Assembly: GCA_016718275.1 (NCBI GenBank)
Contig: JADKEA010000020.1
Coordinates: 248,001 to 312,000 of the forward strand
From: Candidatus Villigracilis affinis
GTDB lineage: Bacteria > Chloroflexota > Anaerolineae > Anaerolineales > Villigracilaceae
DNA: 64,000 bases
Direction of reading: 5' to 3'
This document shows positions 9,425 through 18,076 of this stretch, piece by piece. The notes under the pieces are model-generated. The model saw nothing but the letters and a program-made list of their open reading frames with translations, made no database searches and was not told where the DNA came from. A program made the position numbers and the translations under genes. How positions within the stretch are numbered: the stretch's first letter is position 1; each line of letters begins with the position of its first letter.

Positions 9425-11170
9425 ATGTTCGAGTCAATAGGTCAGCGATTAAGACAGGAACGCGAAGACCGTTTTCTCACGCTCGAAAGAGCGTCTGCGG
9501 AAACGCGTATTCGCATTGTCTTTTTACAGGCGCTGGAAGCAGATGATTATTCGGTGATGCCGTCTGCCGCACAGGGGCGCGGCTTTTTGCGAAACTATGC
9601 CGAATATCTCGGTTTGAACATTGATGAAATGATCGCGGAATTGCAGAAGAGGGCCGCCGAATCTGCACAGGAAGTCAGCGGACCTTTGCCGCAGGTGAAT
9701 TTGGCGGAAACGGAAATCCCGTCTTTAACAAGTGCTGAGGATGAAAAACCGTCACGGTCTCTCTTGTCGCGGTTTGGTCGCCGTCCGAAAGTGGATGTCT
9801 CCACTGTGGCAGAATCCACTGAACCAGTGCTGGAAGAATCTCCTGTTCCAGTGACAGAGTCTGCGCCTGTGGAATTGCCTTCTGCACCTGTGGCTGAAAT
9901 CGAATCGATCGAAGTGGTCGAGAAACCCAAACGTGGCAGAAAGAAAAAGATAGTTGTGGAGGAAGTCCCTCTGCAAGTTGAAACGGTGGAAATCAAACTT
10001 GAACAGGAAACGCCTGCTCAGGTGGAAGTGACGGAGATCAAACCCGAGGAGCTGATTCCTTCCATTGAGGAGAATCAGGCTGAGGTGATGGAAGAAGCGA
10101 AGCCAGGTCTGCTCTCAAGGCTGATGGGCATCTTCCAATCCCGTTCTGTAAAAACCGAACCAGAAGTTCAGTCGGCCATCGAAACAAAGCCACAACGATC
10201 AACCCCGTCACAGCCTGCCGATATTATCTTTGCCGAGATCGGACAACAGCTTCGCTCGCGTCGTGAATTGATCAGCCTGACGTTCGATGAAGTGGAACGC
10301 CATACCAAATTGCGCGCCGCTTTTGTGAAGGCGTTGGAGGAAGGCGCGCTCGACCGCTTGCCGTCGCCTGTGCAAACACGTGGAATGCTGGCAAATTATG
10401 CAACCTTCCTCGACCTTGATGTGGATGCCCTGCTCCTGCGTTTTGCAGATGGATTGCAGGCGCGCCGCCATGAAAAATATGCCGAAACGCCGCGCGAAAA
10501 AATTCAAATGGAAGTGGTCACATCCATGCCGATGCTGCGGAGTTTTATTGCAGGCGATCTGATCTTTGGCGTGGTGATCATTTCCGTGCTGGTGGCGTTG
10601 GGCATTTGGGGTGTGGGGCGCGTGGTGACTTCTCAAAACGAAGCCAATGCCGATGCCACTGCGCCTTCGATCGTGCAGGTGCTTGGAAGTACGCCGCTGC
10701 CAACGTCGATTCTTCTTGATACCACCGCAACCATCGAAGGAACTCCCGCTGAAACGCCGACCTTCGACCCGTTGTTCACACCCGATGCACCGACGCCGAT
10801 CTCAAATGCAAATGTGGCAGTGAGCATCTTTGCCGTGGAGCGTACCTTTGCCAGAATCTCGGTGGATGGGGAAGTGGTTTTTGAAGGCCGTTTTATACCG
10901 GGCGAAACGAAGTTGTTCGAAGCCGCTGAACAGATCGCGATCCTGACCGGTAACGGTGCAGGATTGCGGGTGACATATAATGGACGCGACCTCGGTTTGC
11001 TTGGTAATATTGGTGAGGTCGTCAGCCGTGTGTATTTGATCACAGGCGTTGCCGAGCCAACCGCCACCATTTCACCGACGCCGACCGTGACTGTGCCCGC
11101 GACGATCACGCCCGTGCCATCTTCCACACCGTCGATCACCCCAACCGTCACACCCCCGGATGGCGGATAA
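9425..11170 (+). CDS. RodZ-like protein with two tandem HTH domains, one TM helix and DUF4115
   Basis: RodZ links the cell-shape actin MreB to the membrane through a cytoplasmic HTH domain. Here two RodZ-type HTH domains are present, at about residues 4-72 (IGQRLRQERE, GRGFLRNYAEYLGL) and 266-332 (IGQQLRSRRE, TRGMLANYATFLDL). They are separated by about 190 residues of acidic, Pro- and Val-rich linker. A single transmembrane helix lies at about 377-399 and a DUF4115-like beta domain at about 463-545, followed by a Thr/Pro-rich tail. Canonical RodZ has one HTH and about 340 residues, so this 581-residue protein carries a duplication. It sits between rplI and rimO. A regulatory or MreB-binding role is family inference; no mreB is in the window. 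Confidence 0.8.
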   Translation: MFESIGQRLRQEREDRFLTLERASAETRIRIVFLQALEADDYSVMPSAAQGRGFLRNYAEYLGLNIDEMIAELQKRAAESAQEVSGPLPQVNLAETEIPSLTSAEDEKPSRSLLSRFGRRPKVDVSTVAESTEPVLEESPVPVTESAPVELPSAPVAEIESIEVVEKPKRGRKKKIVVEEVPLQVETVEIKLEQETPAQVEVTEIKPEELIPSIEENQAEVMEEAKPGLLSRLMGIFQSRSVKTEPEVQSAIETKPQRSTPSQPADIIFAEIGQQLRSRRELISLTFDEVERHTKLRAAFVKALEEGALDRLPSPVQTRGMLANYATFLDLDVDALLLRFADGLQARRHEKYAETPREKIQMEVVTSMPMLRSFIAGDLIFGVVIISVLVALGIWGVGRVVTSQNEANADATAPSIVQVLGSTPLPTSILLDTTATIEGTPAETPTFDPLFTPDAPTPISNANVAVSIFAVERTFARISVDGEVVFEGRFIPGETKLFEAAEQIAILTGNGAGLRVTYNGRDLGLLGNIGEVVSRVYLITGVAEPTATISPTPTVTVPATITPVPSSTPSITPTVTPPDGG

Positions 11171-11228
11171 TAATTCTCACTGAGCACGGCTCAGGACGAA
11201 CAGATTCGATTTATAGTTAGGAAAATAC

Positions 11229-12584
11229 ATGTCAAAAAATACATTTCATTTGGTTTCGTTAGGCTGCGCAAAAAATACAGTCGATTCTGATTCGATGGCC
11301 CAGCTGCTTTTACGCGATGGCTATCGTGCGATGGATGACCCCGATAAGGCTTCGGTGTTGATCGTCAACACCTGCGGATTCATCGGCCCGGCGAAAGAGG
11401 AATCTTATCGCGTGCTGGGTGAGCTTGCCAAATCCAAACGCGATGGGCAGGTTCTGATCGCTGCGGGTTGTTTGACCCAGCGTTACGGCGTGGAAGTTGC
11501 CCAAAAAGTACAGGGCATCGATGGCATTCTCGGCACGCGCCGCTGGATGGATATTGTGCAAGTGGTGAAGGAAGTCCGCAAGGGGCCGCGACCTGAGCCG
11601 TTGTATCACCTGCCTGAAGCCGCAACTGTCGGCGCAGATGAGCAGGATGCCTTGCGAGTAAGCGTGGCTGGTGCCAGTGCTTATATCAAAGTGGCAGATG
11701 GCTGTCGCCGTCCATGTGCATTTTGTGCCATTCCGTTGATCAAGGGCACGGCAGTTTCACGGCCAGTGGAAGCCATTATTCACGAAGCGCAGACTTTGCG
11801 CGATAACGGTGTGCGTGAACTGGTATTGATCGCGCAGGACACCACCGATTATGGCCACGACCTCGGCATGAAAGATGGTCTCGCCGTTTTGCTCGAACAG
11901 TTGACCGACTCTGTGCCCGATATGGATTGGATCCGCGTGATGTATGCCTATCCCGGTTACGTCACCGACCGCCTCATCGAAGTGATGGCAACGCGCAAAC
12001 AGATTTTGCCTTATCTCGATATGCCGCTTCAGCATGCGCATCCCAAAACTTTGTATCGCATGAAGCGTCCTTCGAATATCGAATGGGTTCACAAGACCCT
12101 TGGGAAAATGCGTGCGGCGATCCCTGAATTGTCCATTCGCACGACTTTCATCGTTGGCTATCCCGGTGAAACGGATGAGGAATATCAAGCTTTGTATGAT
12201 TTCGTGAATGAGATCCGCTTTGACCGTGTGGGAGCTTTCCAGTTTTCATTCGAACCGGGGACGACTTCCGCGCCTCTGGGCGACCCGGTACCTGCTTCTG
12301 TCAAACAGGAAAGATATGAGCGCCTGATGGAGCTTCAGCAAAATATTTCGCTGCAAGTGAATCAGTCTTATGTAGGCAAGACCCTTGATGTGCTCGTGGA
12401 AGGTTTCGACAACGGTATTTCCATCGGACGTTCCTATCGTGATGCGCCCGAGATCGATGGCATGGTATTGATCGAAGGGAAGGCCACAGTGGGCGAGATC
12501 GTCCCTGTGCGGATCGGCGGCGCGATGGCTTATGACCTGACGGGTGTGCTGGCGCAGCCACAGCAGCACGTCATTAAACTGTAG
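11229..12584 (+). CDS. rimO: Ribosomal protein S12 methylthiotransferase
   Basis: Radical-SAM methylthiotransferase that adds a methylthio group to the conserved aspartate of ribosomal protein S12. The UPF0004 domain carries the three cysteines of one 4Fe-4S cluster (C13 in SLGCAKN, C49 in NTCGF, C81 in AGCLTQRY). The radical-SAM cluster is bound by C159, C163 and C166 (CRRPCAFC). A TRAM domain lies at about residues 375-445. The SLGCAKNTVDSD start is typical of RimO rather than MiaB. The length of 451 residues is normal. An AGGAAA site precedes the ATG. It follows the RodZ-like gene by 58 bases and ends before a strong bidirectional terminator. Confidence 0.95.
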   Translation: MSKNTFHLVSLGCAKNTVDSDSMAQLLLRDGYRAMDDPDKASVLIVNTCGFIGPAKEESYRVLGELAKSKRDGQVLIAAGCLTQRYGVEVAQKVQGIDGILGTRRWMDIVQVVKEVRKGPRPEPLYHLPEAATVGADEQDALRVSVAGASAYIKVADGCRRPCAFCAIPLIKGTAVSRPVEAIIHEAQTLRDNGVRELVLIAQDTTDYGHDLGMKDGLAVLLEQLTDSVPDMDWIRVMYAYPGYVTDRLIEVMATRKQILPYLDMPLQHAHPKTLYRMKRPSNIEWVHKTLGKMRAAIPELSIRTTFIVGYPGETDEEYQALYDFVNEIRFDRVGAFQFSFEPGTTSAPLGDPVPASVKQERYERLMELQQNISLQVNQSYVGKTLDVLVEGFDNGISIGRSYRDAPEIDGMVLIEGKATVGEIVPVRIGGAMAYDLTGVLAQPQQHVIKL

Positions 12585-12645
12585 GCCAGACCTTTAGCCT
12601 GATATTTTTTTGATAAATAATCGCGACATTTATGTTACGTTACAA

Positions 12646-12682
12646 AAAAGCGGCCGATACTTTTATAGTATCGGCCGCTTTT
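12646..12682. terminator. Bidirectional intrinsic terminator
   Basis: A perfect 15-base stem (12646-12660 with 12668-12682) encloses a seven-base loop and has A runs on one side and T runs on the other. It separates the convergent rimO and CopD-like genes and should act in both directions. Confidence 0.9.
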
Positions 12683-12686
12683 GATT

Positions 12687-13193
12687 TTACGATGCTCTTG
12701 CAAAAGCGGTTGCGCCAAGGATCAGCGCGGAGAGGATCAGGTTTGTTCTCAATAAGATGACCTCGCGCCTTTGCAGTTTGGCGAGTTCCTCCGGGCTGGC
12801 TCTTTCCTTTTTCATCAGCGTGCGATGAATGGCGGGAATGACCTCCCAGGTTTGGACGGCGCTCACAATTCCCATAATGAGACTCAGGCTGTGTTTCACC
12901 AAAATAGACAATGACCATTGTGTGCTGGTGTCAAAGAAGCCATTGTAGTGCGAATTGGCGCTCAGTTGAAAAAGCCCGGTCGCGACTAATAATCCCATAC
13001 TGAACCATGCCAGCGGTTCGAGTCTTTTTTGAAGGGCGGCGATAAAGCTGAGTTGGTCGGCCAGTTTCAAGGTCCGCTGTGACGCGGGCAGAACGAGCAG
13101 GTTAATGGCGGCGAGGCTTCCGATCCACGTGACTGTGGCGAGCATGTGGAGCCAGTAGATGATCGCCATCACCCATGAAGGAGGCGTGGTCAT
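12687..13193 (-). CDS. Four-helix membrane protein, CopD/DUF2269-like
   Basis: Integral membrane protein of 168 residues with about four hydrophobic helices, at residues 8-35, 60-80, 92-115 and 143-165. The N-terminal pattern WLHMLATVTWIGSL resembles the first helix of CopD-like and related small membrane proteins, in which the histidine can bind heme or metal. No copper-resistance gene is near. The start lies two bases after the stop of the upstream TPR gene, so the two are probably co-transcribed, and the shared terminator closes the unit. Function is not known; only the membrane topology is well supported. Confidence 0.6.
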   Translation of the reverse strand: MTTPPSWVMAIIYWLHMLATVTWIGSLAAINLLVLPASQRTLKLADQLSFIAALQKRLEPLAWFSMGLLVATGLFQLSANSHYNGFFDTSTQWSLSILVKHSLSLIMGIVSAVQTWEVIPAIHRTLMKKERASPEELAKLQRREVILLRTNLILSALILGATAFARAS

Positions 13194-13195
13194 AA

Positions 13196-14272
13196 TTAGG
13201 GTGTTGGTGTTATATCAGTAACGGGCGTGCTTTCAAGTGTGGGCGGAATTTCCGTCGGCGGGTAGCACTGTGTCCCTGCTTCGGCGAAGTGGTTTTGGGA
13301 ACGGTTGTCCAAAGTCCCAAGACCCGAGGCGATCTGATACTGCTCGTAAGCGGCGCAAAAAGCCTGCTGGTCGAAGAGGTCATCACCGTAGCGCATGGCC
13401 GAGATGAACAGGCGCTGTGAACCGGTCATGGTGCCATCCCACATGCCAGGCCAGCCTGCGCCCACCTGACTGAAGTAGTTGTAGGCTTGTTTCCAATCGA
13501 GCTCCCAGAAACTCGCGCCAGTGATATACATGCGTGCGCCTTCGCGCAACTGGACCGAGGTGTTATCGAGCGGACCAAAGCGTTCTGCAAGGGTTAGGTG
13601 ATAGATGCCGCCTTCGAGATTTCCCTGTTGGTTGATGAGGGCTATGCCATAATTGCGCAGGGCGAAGTAGTACATGCCGTCCACTTGTGCGGCTTTGTAG
13701 GCGGGATCCAGTTTGCGGACGATATCCAACGCTTCGAGGGCTGCGGGCCAATCCTGTGCGTTGACGAGTTGTTGTGCGCGTTGATAAGCGCTTTCAATGC
13801 CGCTGAAATCAGGCGTGGAGGTGGGAGTGGGAACCAAAGTGGAGGTTGGGATGACGCTCATCACCATCACTTCGGTGAGCTTTTGCTGCGCGCCGGGAAA
13901 GCTGGGGTCGTTTGCGATGATGAATTTCAGGCGCTGTATCGCAGTTTCGTAGTTGCCAAGCTGGATGTCGGTCAATGCGAAGGCGTATTGCTCGGTGAGT
14001 TGTTTTGAAATGACGGTGTCTTCTGCGCTCTGGCGGACGCCGATGCCGGACGAATACCCACCGTATGCGCCGAGTCCCACCAGCAGGAGCAGACCGAAAA
14101 TGCCGGTCAGGATCGAGCGCCAGCGGGAAGGCTTCTTGGGCGGTTTGATGGGTTGGGTATCATCCACTTTGGGGGTTGATTCAGCCGCTGCGCTTTCAGA
14201 TTCCAAGATTTCGGGCTGTACATTTTCAGGTTGCGGGCTTACAGGTTGTGTGTTTTCAGTTTGTTCGGACAT
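13196..14272 (-). CDS. Single-pass membrane protein with TPR repeats
   Basis: Predicted scaffold or cell-envelope protein of 358 residues. Residues 1-50 are an acidic, Pro/Gln-rich cytoplasmic segment, and one transmembrane helix lies at about 51-75. The outside part carries TPR-like helical pairs, clearest at about 93-125 (YAFALTDIQLGNYETAIQRL), 165-195 and 195-225, with further degenerate repeats to about 330. A short Pro/Thr linker (TSTLVPTPTSTPD) splits the repeat region, and the C-terminus is also Pro/Thr-rich. No enzymatic motif is seen. A TATAAT box lies seven bases before the start, giving a likely leaderless transcript that includes the CopD-like gene. TPR identity is clear; the binding partner is unknown. 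Confidence 0.75.
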   Translation of the reverse strand: MSEQTENTQPVSPQPENVQPEILESESAAAESTPKVDDTQPIKPPKKPSRWRSILTGIFGLLLLVGLGAYGGYSSGIGVRQSAEDTVISKQLTEQYAFALTDIQLGNYETAIQRLKFIIANDPSFPGAQQKLTEVMVMSVIPTSTLVPTPTSTPDFSGIESAYQRAQQLVNAQDWPAALEALDIVRKLDPAYKAAQVDGMYYFALRNYGIALINQQGNLEGGIYHLTLAERFGPLDNTSVQLREGARMYITGASFWELDWKQAYNYFSQVGAGWPGMWDGTMTGSQRLFISAMRYGDDLFDQQAFCAAYEQYQIASGLGTLDNRSQNHFAEAGTQCYPPTEIPPTLESTPVTDITPTP

Positions 14273-14279
14273 GGGCGTT

Positions 14280-14308
14280 ATTATACTTCCCTTTGATTTA
14301 ACGAAAAT
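14280..14308 (-). promoter_or_regulatory. Leaderless promoter of the TPR gene
   Basis: Read on the minus strand, a perfect TATAAT (14280-14285) lies seven bases before the ATG. Only a weak TTTTCG is found at -35 spacing (14302-14307). No ribosome-binding site is present. Confidence 0.55.
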
Positions 14309-14361
14309 TTTTCTTATTTGGGGTTCAGGTGGTTTGGCCGGGTGCGTCGTACTCAGTTGAT

Positions 14362-15868
14362 TTACAACTTCAACAGCATTTTCGCATCAGACCAGACGAT
14401 TGCCAGCGCGATCAAGCCGCCGACGACCATCCCGATCATGGCCGTGACGATAGCTCCGCCGGGCAAGTAGAGGGCCACGGCGTAGGTCACAATGCCGCCG
14501 ATGACTGCCGCGATCAGCCCCTTGACCACCGATGCCCCCACATGGATCGGTTCATGCGTGCGATTCGAAAGCCACTTGAATAGGATGATGGCTTCCACCA
14601 ACAGCGCGATCTCCGCGAAGGCGATGATCGGTGCGCCAATCTCCTTGAAGAAGGTCAGGCCGACGAAACCGATCCCGAGAAACATGGCAAGGCGCAATAA
14701 CACGGCGTAAAGCGGGAAGAGAGGTTCCTTGCGGGCGTAGAACGAACGCGCCGCGATCTCGTGGATGGTAAAACCAGTCAACGTCATTAAATAGGCGCGG
14801 GTCGTCCATGTGACGAGCGTGGAGGTGGCTTCATCGAAACCGAAGACTCCGCGCACAAGCGGATGGATTCCCGCTGCCATCACCGCTGCAATGGGAATGG
14901 TGAGTGCGATCAACACCCGCAGGGCGCGTTCAATTGTGGCGCGGAATTCTGTCCAGTCGCCGCGTGCTGCGAGTTCTGAAAGAGTGGGGAGCATGGCTGT
15001 GGCGATGGCTGTCCCTAAAATCGTTTCAGGAACCTGCATGATCATCCAGCCGTAGGTGAGCGATGTCACGGCGCCGACTTGATCGAGGCGCGAGGCCAGG
15101 TTATCGCGAGCGAGAACGATGATCTGAATCCCGCCCATGGTCAATAAACGCGGGGCCATCAATTTCAAGGCTTCGATCAAACCCGTGTGGCGGATATTCA
15201 ATGAAGGCGTCCAGCGGAATCCGAACTTGAACAGCATCGGCACCTGGATCAGCAAGTGCATGAATGCGCCGATGATGACGCCGTAGACCAGCCCTTGAAT
15301 GCCGTAACGCGGCACAAGAAAGATCGCGCCAAAGATCTGCCCGATGTTGTACATGCTGGGGGCCATCGCGGGAAACACGAAATGCTGATTGGCTTGTAAT
15401 GATGCCATCACCAAACCGCTGATGGAGAAAATGATCGTGCCGATCAAATTGAGGCGCATGAGTTCGGCAAGCAATGTGCGCTGTTCCTGATCAAAGCCAG
15501 GCGCGATGCCAAGTTTCGCATCCACGATGGGTTGTGCGAAGATGGCGATGAGGATCGCGAAGGAACCTGTCACGAGGAAAAGCGACATTCGCCACGCGCG
15601 AAAACAGATCCCATGCGGCGGCGCGGTCTTTGGTGGTGAGATATTCCGTCAGCAGTGGAATGAATGCCATGGCCAGCGCACCGCCCGAGATCAGCGCGAA
15701 AAGCACATCGGGTAAATTGTTCGCGGCGTTGAAGGTGTCGAGCATGTGCACCGAATCTGAATACTGCCGCGAGATGATGCCCGTGCGTACAAAGGCGAGG
15801 ACTTTATCCACTAAAAAGAAGAACGCGATGATAAGCGAGTTACGGGTAAGACGTGAAAGTTTATTCAT
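14362..15868 (-). CDS. murJ: Lipid II flippase MurJ (frameshifted as sequenced)
   Basis: Flips lipid-linked peptidoglycan precursor across the cytoplasmic membrane. The N-terminal part (about 95 residues, from 15868) contains the family hallmarks RxxG (FVRTGIISRQY), the DTFNAANNLPDVLF helix and ALAMAFIPLLTEY. The downstream part runs in another frame to 14362 with the remaining membrane helices. The break lies at the AAAA run 15578-15581 (TTTT on the coding strand). Removing one base joins VANVA to FLVTGSF and gives about 501 residues, normal for MurJ. The break is therefore most likely an assembly error in an essential gene rather than a true pseudogene. It starts three bases after the zinc-ribbon gene. 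Confidence 0.9.
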
Positions 15869-15871
15869 TGT

Positions 15872-16060
15872 TTAATGTGCCGCATCTGGCGCGATCTCCA
15901 CGCCGGGGAGTTTATCTGCGATCAAATGGATCTTATGGATCAACACAGGCAGGCATTGCGGGCAGATATATTTCGTTTCGTTCTTGAATGTCAAATGCAG
16001 CAATGGCACCTGTTCATCGGTGCGATTGCAATTCAGACAGAAAAAACGGCTCCTCGCAAT
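15872..16060 (-). CDS. Small zinc-ribbon-like protein upstream of murJ
   Basis: Short open frame of about 60 codons that ends three bases before murJ. It contains FFCLNCNRTDE and, 25 residues later, YICPQCLP, two CxxC knuckles about 27 residues apart that would form a zinc ribbon. The C-terminus (LPVLIHKIHLIADKLPGVE) looks helical. No ATG is found in frame. The frame opens after the SDR stop and could start at ATT (16058-16060), or there may be a miscount in the AAAAAA run at 16041-16046. The sequence CGTCATTGCGAGGAG just upstream resembles a dispersed intergenic repeat and may have displaced the original start. The coding call rests on the cysteine pattern and the operon spacing. Confidence 0.55.
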   Translation of the reverse strand: MARSRFFCLNCNRTDEQVPLLHLTFKNETKYICPQCLPVLIHKIHLIADKLPGVEIAPDAAH

Positions 16061-16068
16061 GACGTGGT

Positions 16069-16860
16069 TTACACTGTGCCTTTAACCGTCCCGCCATCCA
16101 CGAGCAGCATTACACCGGTGATGAATGACGCGGCAGGGGAGACGAGGAACACAGCGGCATTGGCGAACTCTTCGGGTTCACCCATCCTCCCAAACGGACT
16201 CTCCGCCGCCTGCCGCTTCGTTTCTTCCTCGACCGTGGAACTGTTCGTTTTTGCCCGGGCAGTCATCAACTCTGTGACACGTTCCGTCTCCGTCCAGCCT
16301 GGCAAAATCGAGTTGACGCGGATATTCTCTCTGCCAAGCTCCAGCGCGAGCGATTTGGTCAACCCCACCGTCGCCGCACGGACGCTGTTCGAGATGAGTA
16401 AATTGGGAATCGGCTGTCTGACCGAATACGAAGTGACCGTCAGTACGCTGGCGGAATTTGATTTTCGCAAATGTGGCAAAGCCGATTTGATCAAGCGGAC
16501 GTGCGCCATCAAACACAGGTCAATGCCTTTTTGCCAGGCGGTTTCATCGAGGGCGTCAATGGAGCCTGAAGTCGGGCCGCCTGTGTTGGTGATGAGAATA
16601 TCCAGCCCGCCAAAGGCCTCGGCAGTTTGTGCGATCAATTTTTCAGGCACATCAGGCAGGCTCACATCGCCGCCCAACCCGATCACTTCTGCCCCTGTTT
16701 CCTTGCTGAGTTTTTCAGCCAACTCCTTTACCTTCGCTCCATCCCGCCCGTTGATGGCGACCTTGCAGCCCTCCTGTGCCAATGTCCGCGCAGCGGCGTA
16801 GCCCAATCCGCGGGAAGAAGCGGTGACGAGGGCAATTTTGTCTTTGAGTTGTAGATCCAT
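16069..16860 (-). CDS. SDR-family oxidoreductase with substituted catalytic Tyr and Lys
   Basis: Short-chain dehydrogenase/reductase fold of 263 residues. The start is the ATG at 16860, preceded by AGGAGA; a 26-codon upstream extension has no support. The nucleotide-binding motif reads TASSRGLG in place of TGxxxGxG, and the structural NNAG motif is NTGG. Catalytic Ser is S144, but the positions 13 and 17 residues later, normally Tyr and Lys, are S157 and R161 (SNSVR). A subgroup of FabG-like SDRs carries similar changes, so the protein may bind a nucleotide or use another mechanism. The C-terminus has the usual ITGVMLLVDGG. It lies between the ylxP-like gene and the zinc-ribbon gene. Confidence 0.85.
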   Translation of the reverse strand: MDLQLKDKIALVTASSRGLGYAAARTLAQEGCKVAINGRDGAKVKELAEKLSKETGAEVIGLGGDVSLPDVPEKLIAQTAEAFGGLDILITNTGGPTSGSIDALDETAWQKGIDLCLMAHVRLIKSALPHLRKSNSASVLTVTSYSVRQPIPNLLISNSVRAATVGLTKSLALELGRENIRVNSILPGWTETERVTELMTARAKTNSSTVEEETKRQAAESPFGRMGEPEEFANAAVFLVSPAASFITGVMLLVDGGTVKGTV

Positions 16861-16884
16861 GTTGTCTCCTGTGTTTGTAAATCT

Positions 16885-16976
16885 TGTTAATCGGTTTGCA
16901 GGTTTGAAGGTCGGCAAGTCACTGGGGAAACCTTTCAACTTGCGAACTTTTCAACCTTTCACTTCTTAACTTGAAA
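16885..16976. repeat. Dispersed pyrimidine-rich repeat (copy 1)
   Basis: Intergenic stretch built from variants of the words AACCTTTCAAC and CAACCTTTCAC, with an inverted GCAGGTTTGAAGGT at its left end. Similar text occurs at about 19592-19641, 34838-34879, 35600-35690 and 57345-57392. There is no coding content. Confidence 0.45.
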
Positions 16977-16980
16977 AATT

Positions 16981-17262
16981 TCAAACGAACTCTATTTTGC
17001 TGTCCCAAACATCTCCATCGGGCCAATTTGCTTCCACCCATTTTGCCACACTTTGCAGAGACTGTCGCAAGACCACCGCGTCGGAATTGAGCATCGCGCA
17101 GGCGATGATGGTCTCATCCCACTTGTCCTGCAAATCCATCTCAGCGACAGACACGTTGAATTCACGATGCAAGCGTGAAAGCAGCGGCTTGATTCGTCCG
17201 CGCTTTTCTTTGAGCGAGGAACATAAGGGCAGTCGAAGGTGGATGGTGAGGACAGCGAGCAT
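16981..17262 (-). CDS. YlxP-like DUF503 family protein
   Basis: Small cytoplasmic protein of 93 residues matching the DUF503 family throughout: an N-terminal beta strand (LAVLTIHLRLP), the hallmark SLKEKRGRIKPLLSRL helix, then FNVSVAEMDLQDKWDE. In other bacteria YlxP lies in the nusA-infB-rbfA region and is thought to be linked to ribosome assembly, but its molecular role is not established. Here it is apart from those genes, upstream of the SDR on the minus strand, with about 120 bases of repeat-rich spacer between them. The full family length is present. Confidence 0.85.
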   Translation of the reverse strand: MLAVLTIHLRLPLCSSLKEKRGRIKPLLSRLHREFNVSVAEMDLQDKWDETIIACAMLNSDAVVLRQSLQSVAKWVEANWPDGDVWDSKIEFV

Positions 17263-17332
17263 GGTTTGATTTTTGATTTCGGATTTACGAGTTTGGATTG
17301 CGGACTTCAGTCTGCACTGGGCGCGCAGAATG

Positions 17333-18065
17333 TTATAACGAAAAGTTTTTCAAGAAAATATAAATTCCCACGCCCCATCCGACCAGTATTTTGAGGATGT
17401 TCAGCATGGAATCCATTCTTTCTTTAGGTGTGATTTCAATATTTTCTCTGGATGATTTAAACAGGATTCCCAGCAAGCCGCTCAATCCTAAAAGAAAGAA
17501 CACTGGAAACATGACAAATATGGAAAATGAGACGAAACTGGAAATCACCTCTCGAATTTGCGGAAAGAATGTCTGGATTATAACGGCAGTAACAATCCAT
17601 GCTTCGGCAAGGGTGATTGGCAGTTTCGCAGGTGAAAATAATGCTTTGAACCCTGTTACTTTCTCTTCTTCTTCACCGTAAAGAATGGACTGCGCTCTGT
17701 TTTCCCCGTACTCAGGTTTGCTTGTGTAAATTAAGGTGCCGTCATCTTTCTCTTCGTTTTCATACTCTTCTATTATGGGTGTTGTCTCTTCTTTAATGTC
17801 GTAGGATTCCTTCAACTTCTCCATCATGAAATCGGTCAGCCTGCTGTCTTCATATTGTTTGTGTTGCGGGATGCGATGTTTTCTTTCATGGCGTTTGTTG
17901 GAGAAATAGACCACAGCACCGAGGATAGACAGGATCAACAGGATGAAAAAGAAGTTCGTGCTTTTTTGGAAGGACGAATTTGAACAGGGTTGCAGTCAGA
18001 ATAACGACAACGATGACAGAGAACAGAATGCCGATTTGATTGTTTTCAGAAGGTCGATTTTTCAT
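17333..18065 (-). CDS. Orphan membrane protein (frameshifted as sequenced)
   Basis: No family is recognised. The start is the ATG at 18065 (KNRPSENNQ). The first frame encodes one transmembrane helix (GILFSVIVVVILTATLF) and then breaks at the six-base run 17962-17967. Removing one base joins LPK to STNFFFILLILSILGAV, a second helix, and restores a frame to 17333. The corrected protein is about 243 residues: two helices close together, a long acidic cytoplasmic segment (EEYENEEKDD) and then two or three more helices to the C-terminus. It follows another orphan membrane protein by 11 bases, so both are likely one transcript. Both are visibly richer in A and T than the flanking housekeeping genes, which may mark acquisition. 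Confidence 0.65.
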
Positions 18066-18076
18066 GAGACACGTTA

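Noticed and set aside
12646..12682. Long perfect inverted repeat as an insertion-sequence end
   Set aside because: It lies between two convergent stops, has T runs on both sides and no transposase nearby, so it is a bidirectional terminator.
15875..16801. Open frame of 308 codons on the plus strand
   Set aside because: It is antisense to the SDR and zinc-ribbon genes, has no family motifs, and reflects codon bias of the real genes.
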